64,000 nucleotides of DNA from Acidobacteriota bacterium (GTDB lineage: Bacteria > Acidobacteriota > Thermoanaerobaculia > Multivoradales > Multivoraceae): positions 124,001 to 188,000 of the forward strand of contig JAPPCR010000023.1 in assembly GCA_028875725.1 (NCBI GenBank). The letters run 5' to 3'. Below are positions 25,042-33,227 of this stretch, piece by piece. The stretch's first letter is position 1. Every line of letters starts with the position of its first letter. A program made the position numbers and the translations under genes. The notes below the pieces were generated by a model. It worked only from the letters and a program-made list of their open reading frames with translations, had not been told where the DNA came from and did not search any database.

Positions 25042-26223
25042 ATGCTTCGGTACATCCTCACCGCCACCCTCGTTCTCCTGGCCACCGCGGCAGCCGCCCA
25101 GCGCCCCGGCGAACGCGTCGACCGTATGCGTGAGAGGAGTCGCCAGATCGACGCCCGGCTGGCCGACGACCCCTACGTCGGCATCCACGGCAGTTCCGGC
25201 ATCGAACGCGGCCTCTACAGGATCGAGTCGACCGGCGTGTCGACCGAGCCGGTGCGCAAGGCCGCCGAGAAGTTCCTCGCGGCGCTGACGGCGGAACAAC
25301 GCGCGAAGACGACGTTCGCCGTCGACGACGACGAGTGGCGCAAGTGGATGAACCAGCACTTCTACGTTCGCCAGGGCGTCGGCTTCGACGAGATGGACGA
25401 AGGGCAGCGGGAGGCTGCCTTCGGTCTGATGCGCGCCTCGCTCAGCGCGGACGGGCTCAGGCTGAGCCGCGACATCATGAACCTCAACCGCACCCTGGGC
25501 GAACTGAACGGCGACAACTTCGACGAGTACAACGAGTGGCTGTACTGGATCACCGTGATGGGCGAGCCCTCGGCCGACCAGCCCTGGGGCTGGCAGGTCG
25601 ACGGCCACCACCTGATCATCAACTACTTCGTGCTCGGTGATCAGGTCGTGATGACACCGCTGTTCGTTGGTTCGGAACCGGTCATCGCCGAATCCGGCAA
25701 GTTCAAGGGCACGGCGATCATGCAGCGGGAACAGGACCAGGGGCTCACCCTGATTCGCTCCCTCTCCCCGGAGCAGCAGGACAAGGCGATCATCGAGACC
25801 TCGAAGGACGGCAACGACAACCTCGGCGAAGCGTTCAGCGACAACATCGTGCTTGACTACGCCGGCATCCCCGCCGCGAAGCTGTCAGCCGAGGCCAGGA
25901 ACCGACTGCTCGACCTGATCGGCCTCTATGTCCACAACATGCGCGAGGGCCACGCCAGAGTGCGGATGGCGGAGGTCGAGGCCCATCTGGACGAGACCCA
26001 CTTCGCCTGGATCGGCGCCACGGACGAGGACGCCGTCTTCTACTACCGCATTCACAGCCCGGTCATCCTGATCGAGTTCGATCACCAGCGGCCCGTCGGC
26101 ATCCGGCACCTGGTCGAGGGCCGCGCGCCCATCCGGCAGCACATCCATGCCGTCGTGCGGACGCCGAACGGCAACGACTACGGCAAGGACCTGCTGCGGC
26201 AGCACTACGAGCGGGACCACTAA
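25042..26223 (+). CDS. Secreted DUF3500 protein
   Basis: A 393-residue exported protein with a short signal peptide (LTATLVLLATAAAAQ). The DUF3500 core is present: WGWQVDGHHLIINYFVLGDQVVMTPLFVG near residue 175 and YYRIHSPVILIEFDHQ near 330, then HIHAVVRTPNGNDYGKDLLRQHYE at the end, with histidines repeated in both blocks. The family is frequent in Acidobacteriota and Planctomycetes but has no assigned activity. The histidine clusters would fit metal binding. ATG 25042 is preferred because the -10-like hexamer covers ATG 25033. Confidence 0.85.
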   Translation: MLRYILTATLVLLATAAAAQRPGERVDRMRERSRQIDARLADDPYVGIHGSSGIERGLYRIESTGVSTEPVRKAAEKFLAALTAEQRAKTTFAVDDDEWRKWMNQHFYVRQGVGFDEMDEGQREAAFGLMRASLSADGLRLSRDIMNLNRTLGELNGDNFDEYNEWLYWITVMGEPSADQPWGWQVDGHHLIINYFVLGDQVVMTPLFVGSEPVIAESGKFKGTAIMQREQDQGLTLIRSLSPEQQDKAIIETSKDGNDNLGEAFSDNIVLDYAGIPAAKLSAEARNRLLDLIGLYVHNMREGHARVRMAEVEAHLDETHFAWIGATDEDAVFYYRIHSPVILIEFDHQRPVGIRHLVEGRAPIRQHIHAVVRTPNGNDYGKDLLRQHYERDH

Positions 26224-26227
26224 GAAG

Positions 26228-26272
26228 GTCGCCGCTTCGCGGCGCACCCAGCGTCTACCGCTTCGCTGCGGC
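26228..26272 (+). repeat. REP-like repeat
   Basis: GTCGCCGCTTCGCGGC followed by GCACCCAGC and CCGCTTCGCTGCGG; part of the same dispersed family, here without the CCGGC hairpin. Confidence 0.55.
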
Positions 26273-26279
26273 AATGTGC

Positions 26280-26285
26280 TACCGT
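26280..26285 (+). promoter_or_regulatory. Putative -10 element of the Phd/VapC operon (leaderless)
   Basis: TACCGT, 10 nt before ATG 26296. Confidence 0.35.
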
Positions 26286-26295
26286 GTGCGTCATC

Positions 26296-26589
26296 ATGGC
26301 CGGAACCGATGTCGGGACGTCGCAAGTGGGTATCCGGGCACTACGTCAGAACCTCAGCGTCTACCTTCGGCGCATCCATCGCGGCGAACGGTTCGAGGTG
26401 ACCGATCGTGGGCGACCCGTCGCCCTGCTGATACCGCTCGGGGGAGACCTTTCTCCAGTGGAACGACTCGTAGCCCAAGGGCGGGCGACCATGCCGGCGG
26501 GGAACGTGCTCGACCTTCCGCCGCCCACCGGCGAGCCGCCGACGGCGGCGAGCGACGCCATCATCGCCGATCGCGAAGACCGACTCTGA
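26296..26589 (+). CDS. Type II antitoxin, Phd/YefM family
   Basis: A 97-residue antitoxin. The N-terminal half (VGIRALRQNLSVYLRRIHRGERFEVTDRGRPVALLIPL) is the Phd/YefM DNA-binding fold; the C-terminal half is loosely structured and should wrap the toxin. It lies 6 bp before a PIN-domain toxin gene, the usual order. Such antitoxins repress their own operon. ATG 26296 is chosen over GTG 26284 because of the leaderless -10 hexamer. Confidence 0.87.
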   Translation: MAGTDVGTSQVGIRALRQNLSVYLRRIHRGERFEVTDRGRPVALLIPLGGDLSPVERLVAQGRATMPAGNVLDLPPPTGEPPTAASDAIIADREDRL

Positions 26590-26595
26590 GCGTCG

Positions 26596-26985
26596 GTGAT
26601 CTACCTCGACTCCTCGGCCATCATCAAGCTCGTCGTCGCCGAGCCGGAGTCGAACGCACTCCGCGCCTACCTGGCCGAGCACGAGGACCATGTGTCGAGC
26701 GGCCTCGCGCGGGTCGAGGTCTTTCGAGCGCTGCGCCGGACGAACGACAGACCAGCCGTACTGCGCTATGCCGACCAGGTCATTGAGAGAATCGTGCTGG
26801 TCGCCGTGGACGGGCCGGTCATTGCCAGCGCAGCATCCCTGGACCCACCGCTACTGCGGAGCCTGGACGCCATCCACCTCGCCACGGCGCTTTCCCTGGA
26901 AGAACTCGACGCTCTGGTGACCTACGACCGGCGGCTCGGCGCCGCCGCCAAGGAAGCAGGGTTGGTCGTCGCGTCGCCGGATTGA
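26596..26985 (+). CDS. Type II toxin, VapC-like PIN ribonuclease
   Basis: A 129-residue PIN-domain protein. Acidic catalytic residues are visible: D5 in MIYLDSSAII, a glutamate in VEVFRAL near residue 41, D91 in LDAIHLATAL and D105 in TYDRRLGAAA. PIN toxins cleave tRNA or rRNA when freed from the antitoxin encoded just upstream. The GTG start follows the antitoxin stop by 6 bp. The active site appears complete, so the module is probably functional. Confidence 0.9.
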   Translation: MIYLDSSAIIKLVVAEPESNALRAYLAEHEDHVSSGLARVEVFRALRRTNDRPAVLRYADQVIERIVLVAVDGPVIASAASLDPPLLRSLDAIHLATALSLEELDALVTYDRRLGAAAKEAGLVVASPD

Positions 26986-26986
26986 G

Positions 26987-27415
26987 TCAGCCTTCCTGGT
27001 TCGCCTGCTCCTCGTCGGCGCATAGCGCGCACGAGGCGTCGTAGCAAAGGCGGGCGCTCAGCACCATGGCGCCTGCGATCGTCAGGCTGCCGGCGGATGA
27101 CGTCACCGTTTCGGGCAGCGGCTCAAGCCAACCCGCCAGGGAGGCCGCCCAAAGCGCAGCTCCTCCGGAAAAGGTGAGGATCACGGGAGCGTTCCTGCGG
27201 GCCGGGCCCAGGAGGAGCATCGCCGAGCCGAGAAGAACGGTCACGGCCCAGGCGGCACGTTCGACGCCTTCGGAAAGCGCGAGCGCCGGCGCCGTCACGA
27301 CGAGAACCGGCGTGAGTGCGCAGTGCAGGCCACACAAGGCCGCAGCGCACGCCGCGAGCCGTGAGCCCGAAGTCAGATACGAGATCGACTGAGCGGTTGC
27401 GAGAGAGTTCTTCAT
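26987..27415 (-). CDS. MerC-domain membrane protein
   Basis: A 142-residue protein with four hydrophobic helices. The CAAALCGLHCALTPVLVV stretch near residue 22 matches the cysteine-containing first helix of MerC-family proteins, which carry mercury or act in other metal contexts. Two more cysteines occur in the tail (DASCALCADEE), a possible CxxC metal site. No other mer gene is visible. It starts 4 bp after the stop of the large DUF3604 gene and is probably co-transcribed with it. A role in resistance is not demonstrated. Confidence 0.7.
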   Translation of the reverse strand: MKNSLATAQSISYLTSGSRLAACAAALCGLHCALTPVLVVTAPALALSEGVERAAWAVTVLLGSAMLLLGPARRNAPVILTFSGGAALWAASLAGWLEPLPETVTSSAGSLTIAGAMVLSARLCYDASCALCADEEQANQEG

Positions 27416-27419
27416 TCTG

Positions 27420-30245
27420 CTACTCCACCGTCACCCAGATCGGGGACGACCAGGCCATGTTGCCGTCGACCTGGATCACCCGCACGTAGTAGAGGTGCTC
27501 GCCCGGTTCCACGTCCGCGTCGACGAACTCGAGGCTGACGTCCGCCTCCAGGTTCTGGCGATTGTAGAGGAACGTCTGATCCCGGATGATGTCGATCTGG
27601 CGGATCGGCGTCGTGCCGATGACGCGGACGCTGAGCCGGAAATCGCCGTCCGCGGTCAGGATGTCGCCCTGGAGGTACTCCCTGCCTCCGGTCCGCAGCC
27701 GGTAGTCGAGGATGATGTTGTCCGTCGCGCCGTAGCTATGGCGCTTCTTCATCGCCTCGAGCATCCCCTCGCGCGTGAACTCCTCGGCGATCGTGGCGGC
27801 GTAGGAGATGTGGGTCGAGAGGTGGTCCGACGCGGCCTGCACGCCCAGCTTGTAGCCCTTGGCCCAAGCGTTCCAGACGTAGCCCTCCGGCCGAAAGCCC
27901 CCTGGAGCTGAGCGCGGGTTGCCGGTGCGGGCGGCGCGCGGCGCCCCCTCGTACTCGTTCGAGACCCGATCGCCCTGGTAGATCTCGACCAGGGGCTCGA
28001 CCTCCGGATCGTTGTCGCGCCAGTCCGTTCCCATGCTTGAAGCCGACGTGTGGGAGATGGCGATGCCGTCGTGCTCCTTCAGGTACTCGTAGAGCCTCGC
28101 CGCGCCCTCCTCATGCGTCCGCTCCGCCTCGGTGACCGGCAGCGTCGGCGTGCCGCGCTCCGCGAACAGGATGTTCCGGTGCCCGTCGGGGAAGGAGATG
28201 CTCCGCTCGTAGCCGTAGAAGGGCTGGAAGCGGCCCGAGACCGAGAAGACGTCCACCGTCTGGTGCAGGAGCCAGTTGATGTACTCGATGTCCGGGCCGC
28301 CCAGGAAGTTGTGCTCGCTGGCCAGCAGGAAGTCGAGCGAGGCGACATCCATCGCGTAGCGGTAGGTCTGGATCAGCGAGCCATCGTTGTTGCCGTCCAT
28401 CGAGATCTCGGTGTGGCGGTGGGTGTCGCCGCGGTAGATCCGGTACGTCTTGCCCTCGGATTCGATCTCGTAGCTGCGGATCCTCTCGAGGTCCTCCGCC
28501 TCGTTCTCGTGGATCACGTATCCCGGCACCTCGTCGACGACCAGGGCCACCAGTTTCGGCGGCACGACCTTTGTCATCAAGCGCGGCAGCTTCGCGGCGT
28601 AGACGTCGGCGTGCTCGAACAGGAAGCCCGAGTAGTCCCGGTTGTCCGTCGGCCAGCTCGCCCAGACGTCGCCGTTGCCGTCGGCGGCCAGCCCCCAGCG
28701 GGCGTCCTGCCGGAAGCGCGTCATCGGGATGTGCTGCGGCCGGAGCCAGCGGTCTCCCTGGAGCGTCGTGCTCCAGACCTCCCAGGCGGCCCGGTGGGCA
28801 GGGGACTCGCTGAGGATGTCGGCCTGGCGGGTGGTCCGGTGCCGGAAATGAAGCCAGATGCGTCCGTCGGCGTCCGGGAAGAGCACGGGGAAGTCGTTGT
28901 AACCCTGGAGCTCTTCGGGTAACGCGTCGTTGATGTCCGCGGCCGGCGACCGCCACTCCCAGCCGTCGTGGACCGCGACATTCATCGTGCGCCACTCATA
29001 GAGCCGCGTGCCCTCCCGATTGAGCACCCAGCCCGTGTCCTTGCCCCAGTTGACACCGCTCTCGTTCCAGGCCGCCCAGACCCGGTCCTGGCCGTCGACG
29101 GCGAGACTGATGTGCGCCTCGTACTTGGCCGTCGAGGCGACCGCCATCTCCTCGCCCCACTCGCCGCCGGCCCAGCGTCGGACCAGCACGTCGTAGTTGC
29201 CGGCGCCGTAGCTGTCCCAGCCGACGTACACGCCGCCCTTCGAGTCGGCGACGATCACTGGCTCCCAGTCGTTCGCCGGCGACGACGAGATCTGCTCCGC
29301 CTCGGACCAGCGTTCGCCGTCGTAGCGGCGGGCGAAGACGTCGGCGGCGCCGTCGCGGAAGCCCTGCCAGACCACCCAGAGATTGCCCTCGGCGTCCGTC
29401 GCCAGGTTGTGGAACACATCCGGCTGCGGCGCTTCGGTCAGCCGTTCCGCCGGCGACCAGGCATCGCCGTCCAGGACGCGGGCGTAGAGATCCCAGTTGC
29501 CGTCCACCTGGGCCGAGTAGACGACCCAGGGGCGGCCGTCCCCGTCGCGGCCCATCTTCACCAGGTAGTGGTCACCAGGCTGTTCCGTCAGGATCTGGAC
29601 CTCTCCCCAGCCCTGCCCGTCGAATCGCCGCGCCAGCACCTCGTTCGCGTTGTCGCGATAGCCGAGCCAGGCGGCCCAGACCTCGTCACCGTCACTGCCG
29701 AGCAACGTCGCGAAGTCGTTCTGGTAGTCGTCGGAGGTCAGCCGCTCGACGCCGGGCACGCGCTCGACCGTCACGTCGCCGGCCAGGAACCGCAGCCGGC
29801 GGCCAACCGCGACATCGGCGAGCCGGACCTCGAACTCGCCGTTGGCGGTGGCGAACATCAGGTGCGAGCCGCCGTTGCCCCGCACGTCGACGACCAGTCC
29901 GGGCGATCGGACGTACTCGACCGGACCGACCGTCTGCGTATCGTGCATGGCGCGGGGGGTGAAGTGCGGCCCCTTGTAGCTGGCCAGCTTCCAGGTGTTG
30001 CCGGACACTTCCTCACCCGGCCGGGGACGCCAGTTGCGCACTCCGAGCAGTTCTCCGCCAGAGATCTCGACGGAGCCGTCCCAGTCGCGGGCGGCCGAGT
30101 CGTTCACGCCCAGGCGAACGAGGAGCGAGACGACGTCGTCGCCGGCGAGGGCGCCAGCTTCCTGCGACGCCGCGGGCGGACACAGGGCGAACAGGGCGAC
30201 TGCCGCCACGGCAGCCGAGGCGAAGGCGACCTTGTTGTGTGACAT
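27420..30245 (-). CDS. Secreted DUF3604 protein with N-terminal beta-propeller
   Basis: A 941-residue exported protein with a signal peptide ending CPPAASQ. Residues 150-560 hold propeller repeats of the form WSEAEQISSSPANDWEPVIV, WNLYAR-like and VWVVWQGFRDGAADVFARRY. The C-terminal part is DUF3604, a PHP-like metal-dependent fold: YRIYRGDTHRHTEISMDG near residue 605 (HxH), ASEHNFLGG near 650, GIAISHTSASSMGTDW near 730 and GVQAASDHLSTHISY near 805. The metal-binding histidines appear intact, which suggests a hydrolase, perhaps a phosphoesterase, at the outer face of the cell. A closing beta-sandwich (VRVIQVDGNMAWSSPIWVTVE) ends the protein. Confidence 0.83.
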   Translation of the reverse strand: MSHNKVAFASAAVAAVALFALCPPAASQEAGALAGDDVVSLLVRLGVNDSAARDWDGSVEISGGELLGVRNWRPRPGEEVSGNTWKLASYKGPHFTPRAMHDTQTVGPVEYVRSPGLVVDVRGNGGSHLMFATANGEFEVRLADVAVGRRLRFLAGDVTVERVPGVERLTSDDYQNDFATLLGSDGDEVWAAWLGYRDNANEVLARRFDGQGWGEVQILTEQPGDHYLVKMGRDGDGRPWVVYSAQVDGNWDLYARVLDGDAWSPAERLTEAPQPDVFHNLATDAEGNLWVVWQGFRDGAADVFARRYDGERWSEAEQISSSPANDWEPVIVADSKGGVYVGWDSYGAGNYDVLVRRWAGGEWGEEMAVASTAKYEAHISLAVDGQDRVWAAWNESGVNWGKDTGWVLNREGTRLYEWRTMNVAVHDGWEWRSPAADINDALPEELQGYNDFPVLFPDADGRIWLHFRHRTTRQADILSESPAHRAAWEVWSTTLQGDRWLRPQHIPMTRFRQDARWGLAADGNGDVWASWPTDNRDYSGFLFEHADVYAAKLPRLMTKVVPPKLVALVVDEVPGYVIHENEAEDLERIRSYEIESEGKTYRIYRGDTHRHTEISMDGNNDGSLIQTYRYAMDVASLDFLLASEHNFLGGPDIEYINWLLHQTVDVFSVSGRFQPFYGYERSISFPDGHRNILFAERGTPTLPVTEAERTHEEGAARLYEYLKEHDGIAISHTSASSMGTDWRDNDPEVEPLVEIYQGDRVSNEYEGAPRAARTGNPRSAPGGFRPEGYVWNAWAKGYKLGVQAASDHLSTHISYAATIAEEFTREGMLEAMKKRHSYGATDNIILDYRLRTGGREYLQGDILTADGDFRLSVRVIGTTPIRQIDIIRDQTFLYNRQNLEADVSLEFVDADVEPGEHLYYVRVIQVDGNMAWSSPIWVTVE

Positions 30246-30253
30246 TGCCAGCT

Positions 30254-30259
30254 AGCTTA
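30254..30259 (-). promoter_or_regulatory. Putative -10 element of the DUF3604 gene (leaderless)
   Basis: TAAGCT on the minus strand, 8 nt before ATG 30245. Confidence 0.35.
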
Positions 30260-30313
30260 GCGGGCGCTGGGCCATACTCTACGGCTCCACTCAGACAGGA
30301 AGAGGTGTTCTCG

Positions 30314-32086
30314 ATGCCGAAACGGTTCCACTGCCTACTCGCCGCCGCCGTCGCAGCCGTGGCTCTCGGCGGCCCGACCGTTCATGCCCAGTCCGGCGAC
30401 GCCTTCGTCCCCGTCACCGACGAGGTGCTTGAGAACCCGGCGCCCGGGGACTGGCTCATGTGGCGGCGCACCGCGAACGGCTGGGGCTACAGCCCGCTGG
30501 ACCAGATCACGCCGGAGAACGTCGGCGATCTGCGGATGGTGTGGACCCGCTCGCTGAACGACGGCAGCCAGACCGGCACGCCGCTCGCCTACCGCGGCGT
30601 CATGTACATGCCGAATCCCAACGACGTGATCCAGGCGCTCGACGCCGCGACCGGCGATCTGATCTGGGAGCACCGGCGCAAGGTCCCTGAGGACGCGAAG
30701 GACTACGTCGGCGGCTTCCTGTCGCAGAACAACCGGAACATCGCGATCTTCGCGAACCTGATCATCGACACCAGCGTCGACGACCACCTGTTTGCGCTCG
30801 ACGCCGAGACCGGCAAGATGGTCTGGGAGACGATGGTCCTCGACTACAAGGTCCATCCCGCGCTACAGGGCGCCGGCCCGATCATCGGCAACGGCAAGGC
30901 GTTCTCGGGCCGCAGCTGCTCGCCGCGCGCCGGGCCCGAGGCCTGCGTGATCACGGCCCACGACGCGTTGACCGGCGAGGAGCTGTGGCGGCGCCTCACG
31001 ATTCCCGCCCCCGGCGAACCGGGCAACGAGACCTGGGGCGACGTGCCGTTCGAGAAGCGAGTCCACGTCGGCTCCTGGATGCCGCCGAGCTACGACCCGG
31101 AGCTCGACCTCGTCTTCGCGGGTACCTCGGTCACGGCACCGGCGCCGAAGTTCATGCTGGGTGGAACGGACAGGACGCACCTGTACCACAACTCCACGCT
31201 CGCCCTCGACGGCGATACCGGCGAGATCGTCTGGCACTACCAGCACATGAACGACCACTGGGATCTCGACCATCCGTTCGAACGCCTGATCGTCGACACC
31301 GCGGTGGCGCCCGATCCCGACGAGGTGGCCTGGATCAACCCGAACATCGAGCCCGGCGAAGTGCGCAAGGTGATCACCGGGATCCCCGGCAAGACGGCCC
31401 TCGTCTACTCCATCGACCGGGAGACCGGCGAGTTCCTCTGGGCGCGGCCAACCGTCTACCAGAACGTGATCCAGAGCATCGACGGCGAGACCGGCAAGGC
31501 GACCGAGAACCCGGAGGTCATCTTCCACGCGCTGGAGGAGGAGCGGCTCATCTGCCCGAACATGCACGGCGGCAAGGACTGGGAGGCCGGCGCCTACAGC
31601 CCGGAGACGAACACCCTGTACTACCCGCTGCGCAACATGTGCATGCCGACGCTGACGACGACCGACCGGAGCGCGTCCCACCCGTACTACGCCTTGAGCG
31701 TCCGCCACGAACTCGCGCCCGGCACGGAGAACCTCGGCACCGTCTACGCGATCTCCGCCGAGACCGGCAAGACGGTCTGGCTGCACGAACAGCGCGCTTC
31801 GACGACCTCCCTGGTCGCCACTGGCGGGGGATTACTCTTCGGCGGCGATGTGAACGGCCGCTTCAAGGCCTACAGCCAGGAGACGGGCGAGGTGTTGTGG
31901 GAAGTGAACCTCGGCGCGCCGGTAACCGGCTATCCGATCACCTACGCCGTCGACGGCACGCAGTACGTGGCGGTCAGCACCGGCATCTCGGCGACCACAT
32001 CGAGCTTCCTGCGGCTGACGCCCGAGTTGAAGCCGGGCTTCGCGAACAACCTGTTCGTGTTCGCGCTGGAGTACTCGGCACCGTAG
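30314..32086 (+). CDS. PQQ-dependent alcohol dehydrogenase
   Basis: A 590-residue quinoprotein of the alcohol/methanol dehydrogenase family with a signal peptide ending PTVHAQ. It has tryptophan-docking blades (ALDAATGDLIWEHRR, ALDAETGKMVWETM, ALDGDTGEIVWHYQ, SIDRETGEFLWARP). The motif MNDHWDLDHPFERL contains the expected catalytic aspartate, and the cysteines in SGRSCSPRAGPEAC are not an adjacent pair, so the usual vicinal disulfide is absent or altered. The ATG follows AGGAAGAGG. A cytochrome c gene faces it tail to tail and is a plausible electron acceptor. The alcohol oxidised is unknown. Confidence 0.86.
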   Translation: MPKRFHCLLAAAVAAVALGGPTVHAQSGDAFVPVTDEVLENPAPGDWLMWRRTANGWGYSPLDQITPENVGDLRMVWTRSLNDGSQTGTPLAYRGVMYMPNPNDVIQALDAATGDLIWEHRRKVPEDAKDYVGGFLSQNNRNIAIFANLIIDTSVDDHLFALDAETGKMVWETMVLDYKVHPALQGAGPIIGNGKAFSGRSCSPRAGPEACVITAHDALTGEELWRRLTIPAPGEPGNETWGDVPFEKRVHVGSWMPPSYDPELDLVFAGTSVTAPAPKFMLGGTDRTHLYHNSTLALDGDTGEIVWHYQHMNDHWDLDHPFERLIVDTAVAPDPDEVAWINPNIEPGEVRKVITGIPGKTALVYSIDRETGEFLWARPTVYQNVIQSIDGETGKATENPEVIFHALEEERLICPNMHGGKDWEAGAYSPETNTLYYPLRNMCMPTLTTTDRSASHPYYALSVRHELAPGTENLGTVYAISAETGKTVWLHEQRASTTSLVATGGGLLFGGDVNGRFKAYSQETGEVLWEVNLGAPVTGYPITYAVDGTQYVAVSTGISATTSSFLRLTPELKPGFANNLFVFALEYSAP

Positions 32087-32097
32087 ATCCGCGGACG

Positions 32098-32604
32098 CTA
32101 CGGCGGCATGCGCTCGACCGCTACTCTCTGAAGCAGCACCGGGTCCGCGGTCAGCTCCCGAGCGCCCGCGGGGTACCCGTTGGCGCTCAACAGGAACGCG
32201 ACGATATCGATGTAGGTCTGGTCGCCGAGAGTCTCGGGCTCTTCCGGCGGCATGGTCGACTCGATGCTCTCGAAGATGTCGGCCACGTTGAGCCCGCGCC
32301 AGCGGAACCTGAACGCCACGCCGGTGAGACCCGGCGCCATTTCGCCGCCGCCCAGGCCCTCGCCGTGGCATTCGGCGCATTGCGCGTCGTAGGCGGCCCG
32401 ACCTCGCTTCGCCTGTGCTTCGGTGAAGATGCCGTCGAGAACGGAGGCCGGCGGTGCGGCCGGTTCAGACTCCGCTGCCGCTGGCGGTGCCTGGGCCGGA
32501 GCGGACGGCGGCGTCGTCACGATCGCCGTCGAGCAGGCCAAGGTGGACGCCAAGACCGGTACTGTGACCCCGACCGCAGTGAGGAAGGCCCTTCGGGTTG
32601 CCAT
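32098..32604 (-). CDS. Cytochrome c lipoprotein
   Basis: A 168-residue protein with a lipoprotein-type signal (VPVLASTLACST), an alanine and proline rich linker, and a class I cytochrome c domain: heme motif CAECH near residue 80 and a likely axial methionine in ESTMPPEEPE near 120. Length and order fit a membrane-tethered periplasmic electron carrier. It is convergent with the PQQ alcohol dehydrogenase (gap 11 bp), which suggests but does not prove they form a redox pair. ATG 32604 is preferred over TTG 32613. Confidence 0.85.
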   Translation of the reverse strand: MATRRAFLTAVGVTVPVLASTLACSTAIVTTPPSAPAQAPPAAAESEPAAPPASVLDGIFTEAQAKRGRAAYDAQCAECHGEGLGGGEMAPGLTGVAFRFRWRGLNVADIFESIESTMPPEEPETLGDQTYIDIVAFLLSANGYPAGARELTADPVLLQRVAVERMPP

Positions 32605-32661
32605 CGTCGCCAACGTACTACGCGGTCGCCTCGCAGGTACAGAGACCTCCGGGCCCGCTCC

Positions 32662-33204
32662 TCAGAACGACGACCCGGGCTCCCGAAGGAACGCGATCTC
32701 CTCTGGCGTCGAAGAGCGGCCGAGGACGCGGTTGCGATGCGGGTAGCGACCGAAGCGATCGATGATCACCTTGTGCCGCCGCTCGAAGTCCAGACTCTCG
32801 GGGTCGTCGAGGCTCTCGAACAACGTCATCGCGTCCTCGTGGATTCGCGGCGATTCGCTGTGCTGGTAGGGCATGTACATGAACTGACGCCGGACCGGCG
32901 GAACAGCTTGATCGGCGCCAATCCGCATCACCTCCTGGGCCAGCGCCAACGCCATCGCGTCGGCCGCGAAGGCGCGCGGGTCCTCGCGGTAGAGGTTGCG
33001 CGAGAACTGGTCGAGCACGACGATCTCGGCGAGACGACCTTCCGGCGTATCCCGCCAGCCGTGCAGCTCCCCCTGGACCGCCCGGTCGTGAAGCGCTCCG
33101 AACCGTGACCGGATCTCCGCGTCGAACCGCGGATCGCGGGTCCACCACTGCTCGGGGCCGCTCTCTTCAAACCAGAACGACAGGACTTCTTCGATCATGT
33201 TCAT
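32662..33204 (-). CDS. DUF924 family protein
   Basis: A 180-residue protein covering the whole DUF924 family: VLSFWFEESGPEQWWTRDPRFDAEI at the N-terminus, VVLDQFSRNLYREDPRAFAAD near residue 60, FMYMPYQHSESPRIHEDAM near 108, and the closing FGRYPHRNRVLGRSSTPEE. The fold is helical and TPR-like. A precise role is unknown. The upstream region overlaps that of the divergent PSD1 gene, only 23 bp away. Confidence 0.88.
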   Translation of the reverse strand: MNMIEEVLSFWFEESGPEQWWTRDPRFDAEIRSRFGALHDRAVQGELHGWRDTPEGRLAEIVVLDQFSRNLYREDPRAFAADAMALALAQEVMRIGADQAVPPVRRQFMYMPYQHSESPRIHEDAMTLFESLDDPESLDFERRHKVIIDRFGRYPHRNRVLGRSSTPEEIAFLREPGSSF

Positions 33205-33227
33205 GTGGTCTATCCTCTACTACCTCC

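Noticed and set aside
22432..25611. Minus-strand frame of over 1000 codons antisense to the Nramp-like and secreted genes
   Set aside because: No domain, repetitive shadow composition; the plus-strand genes are well supported.
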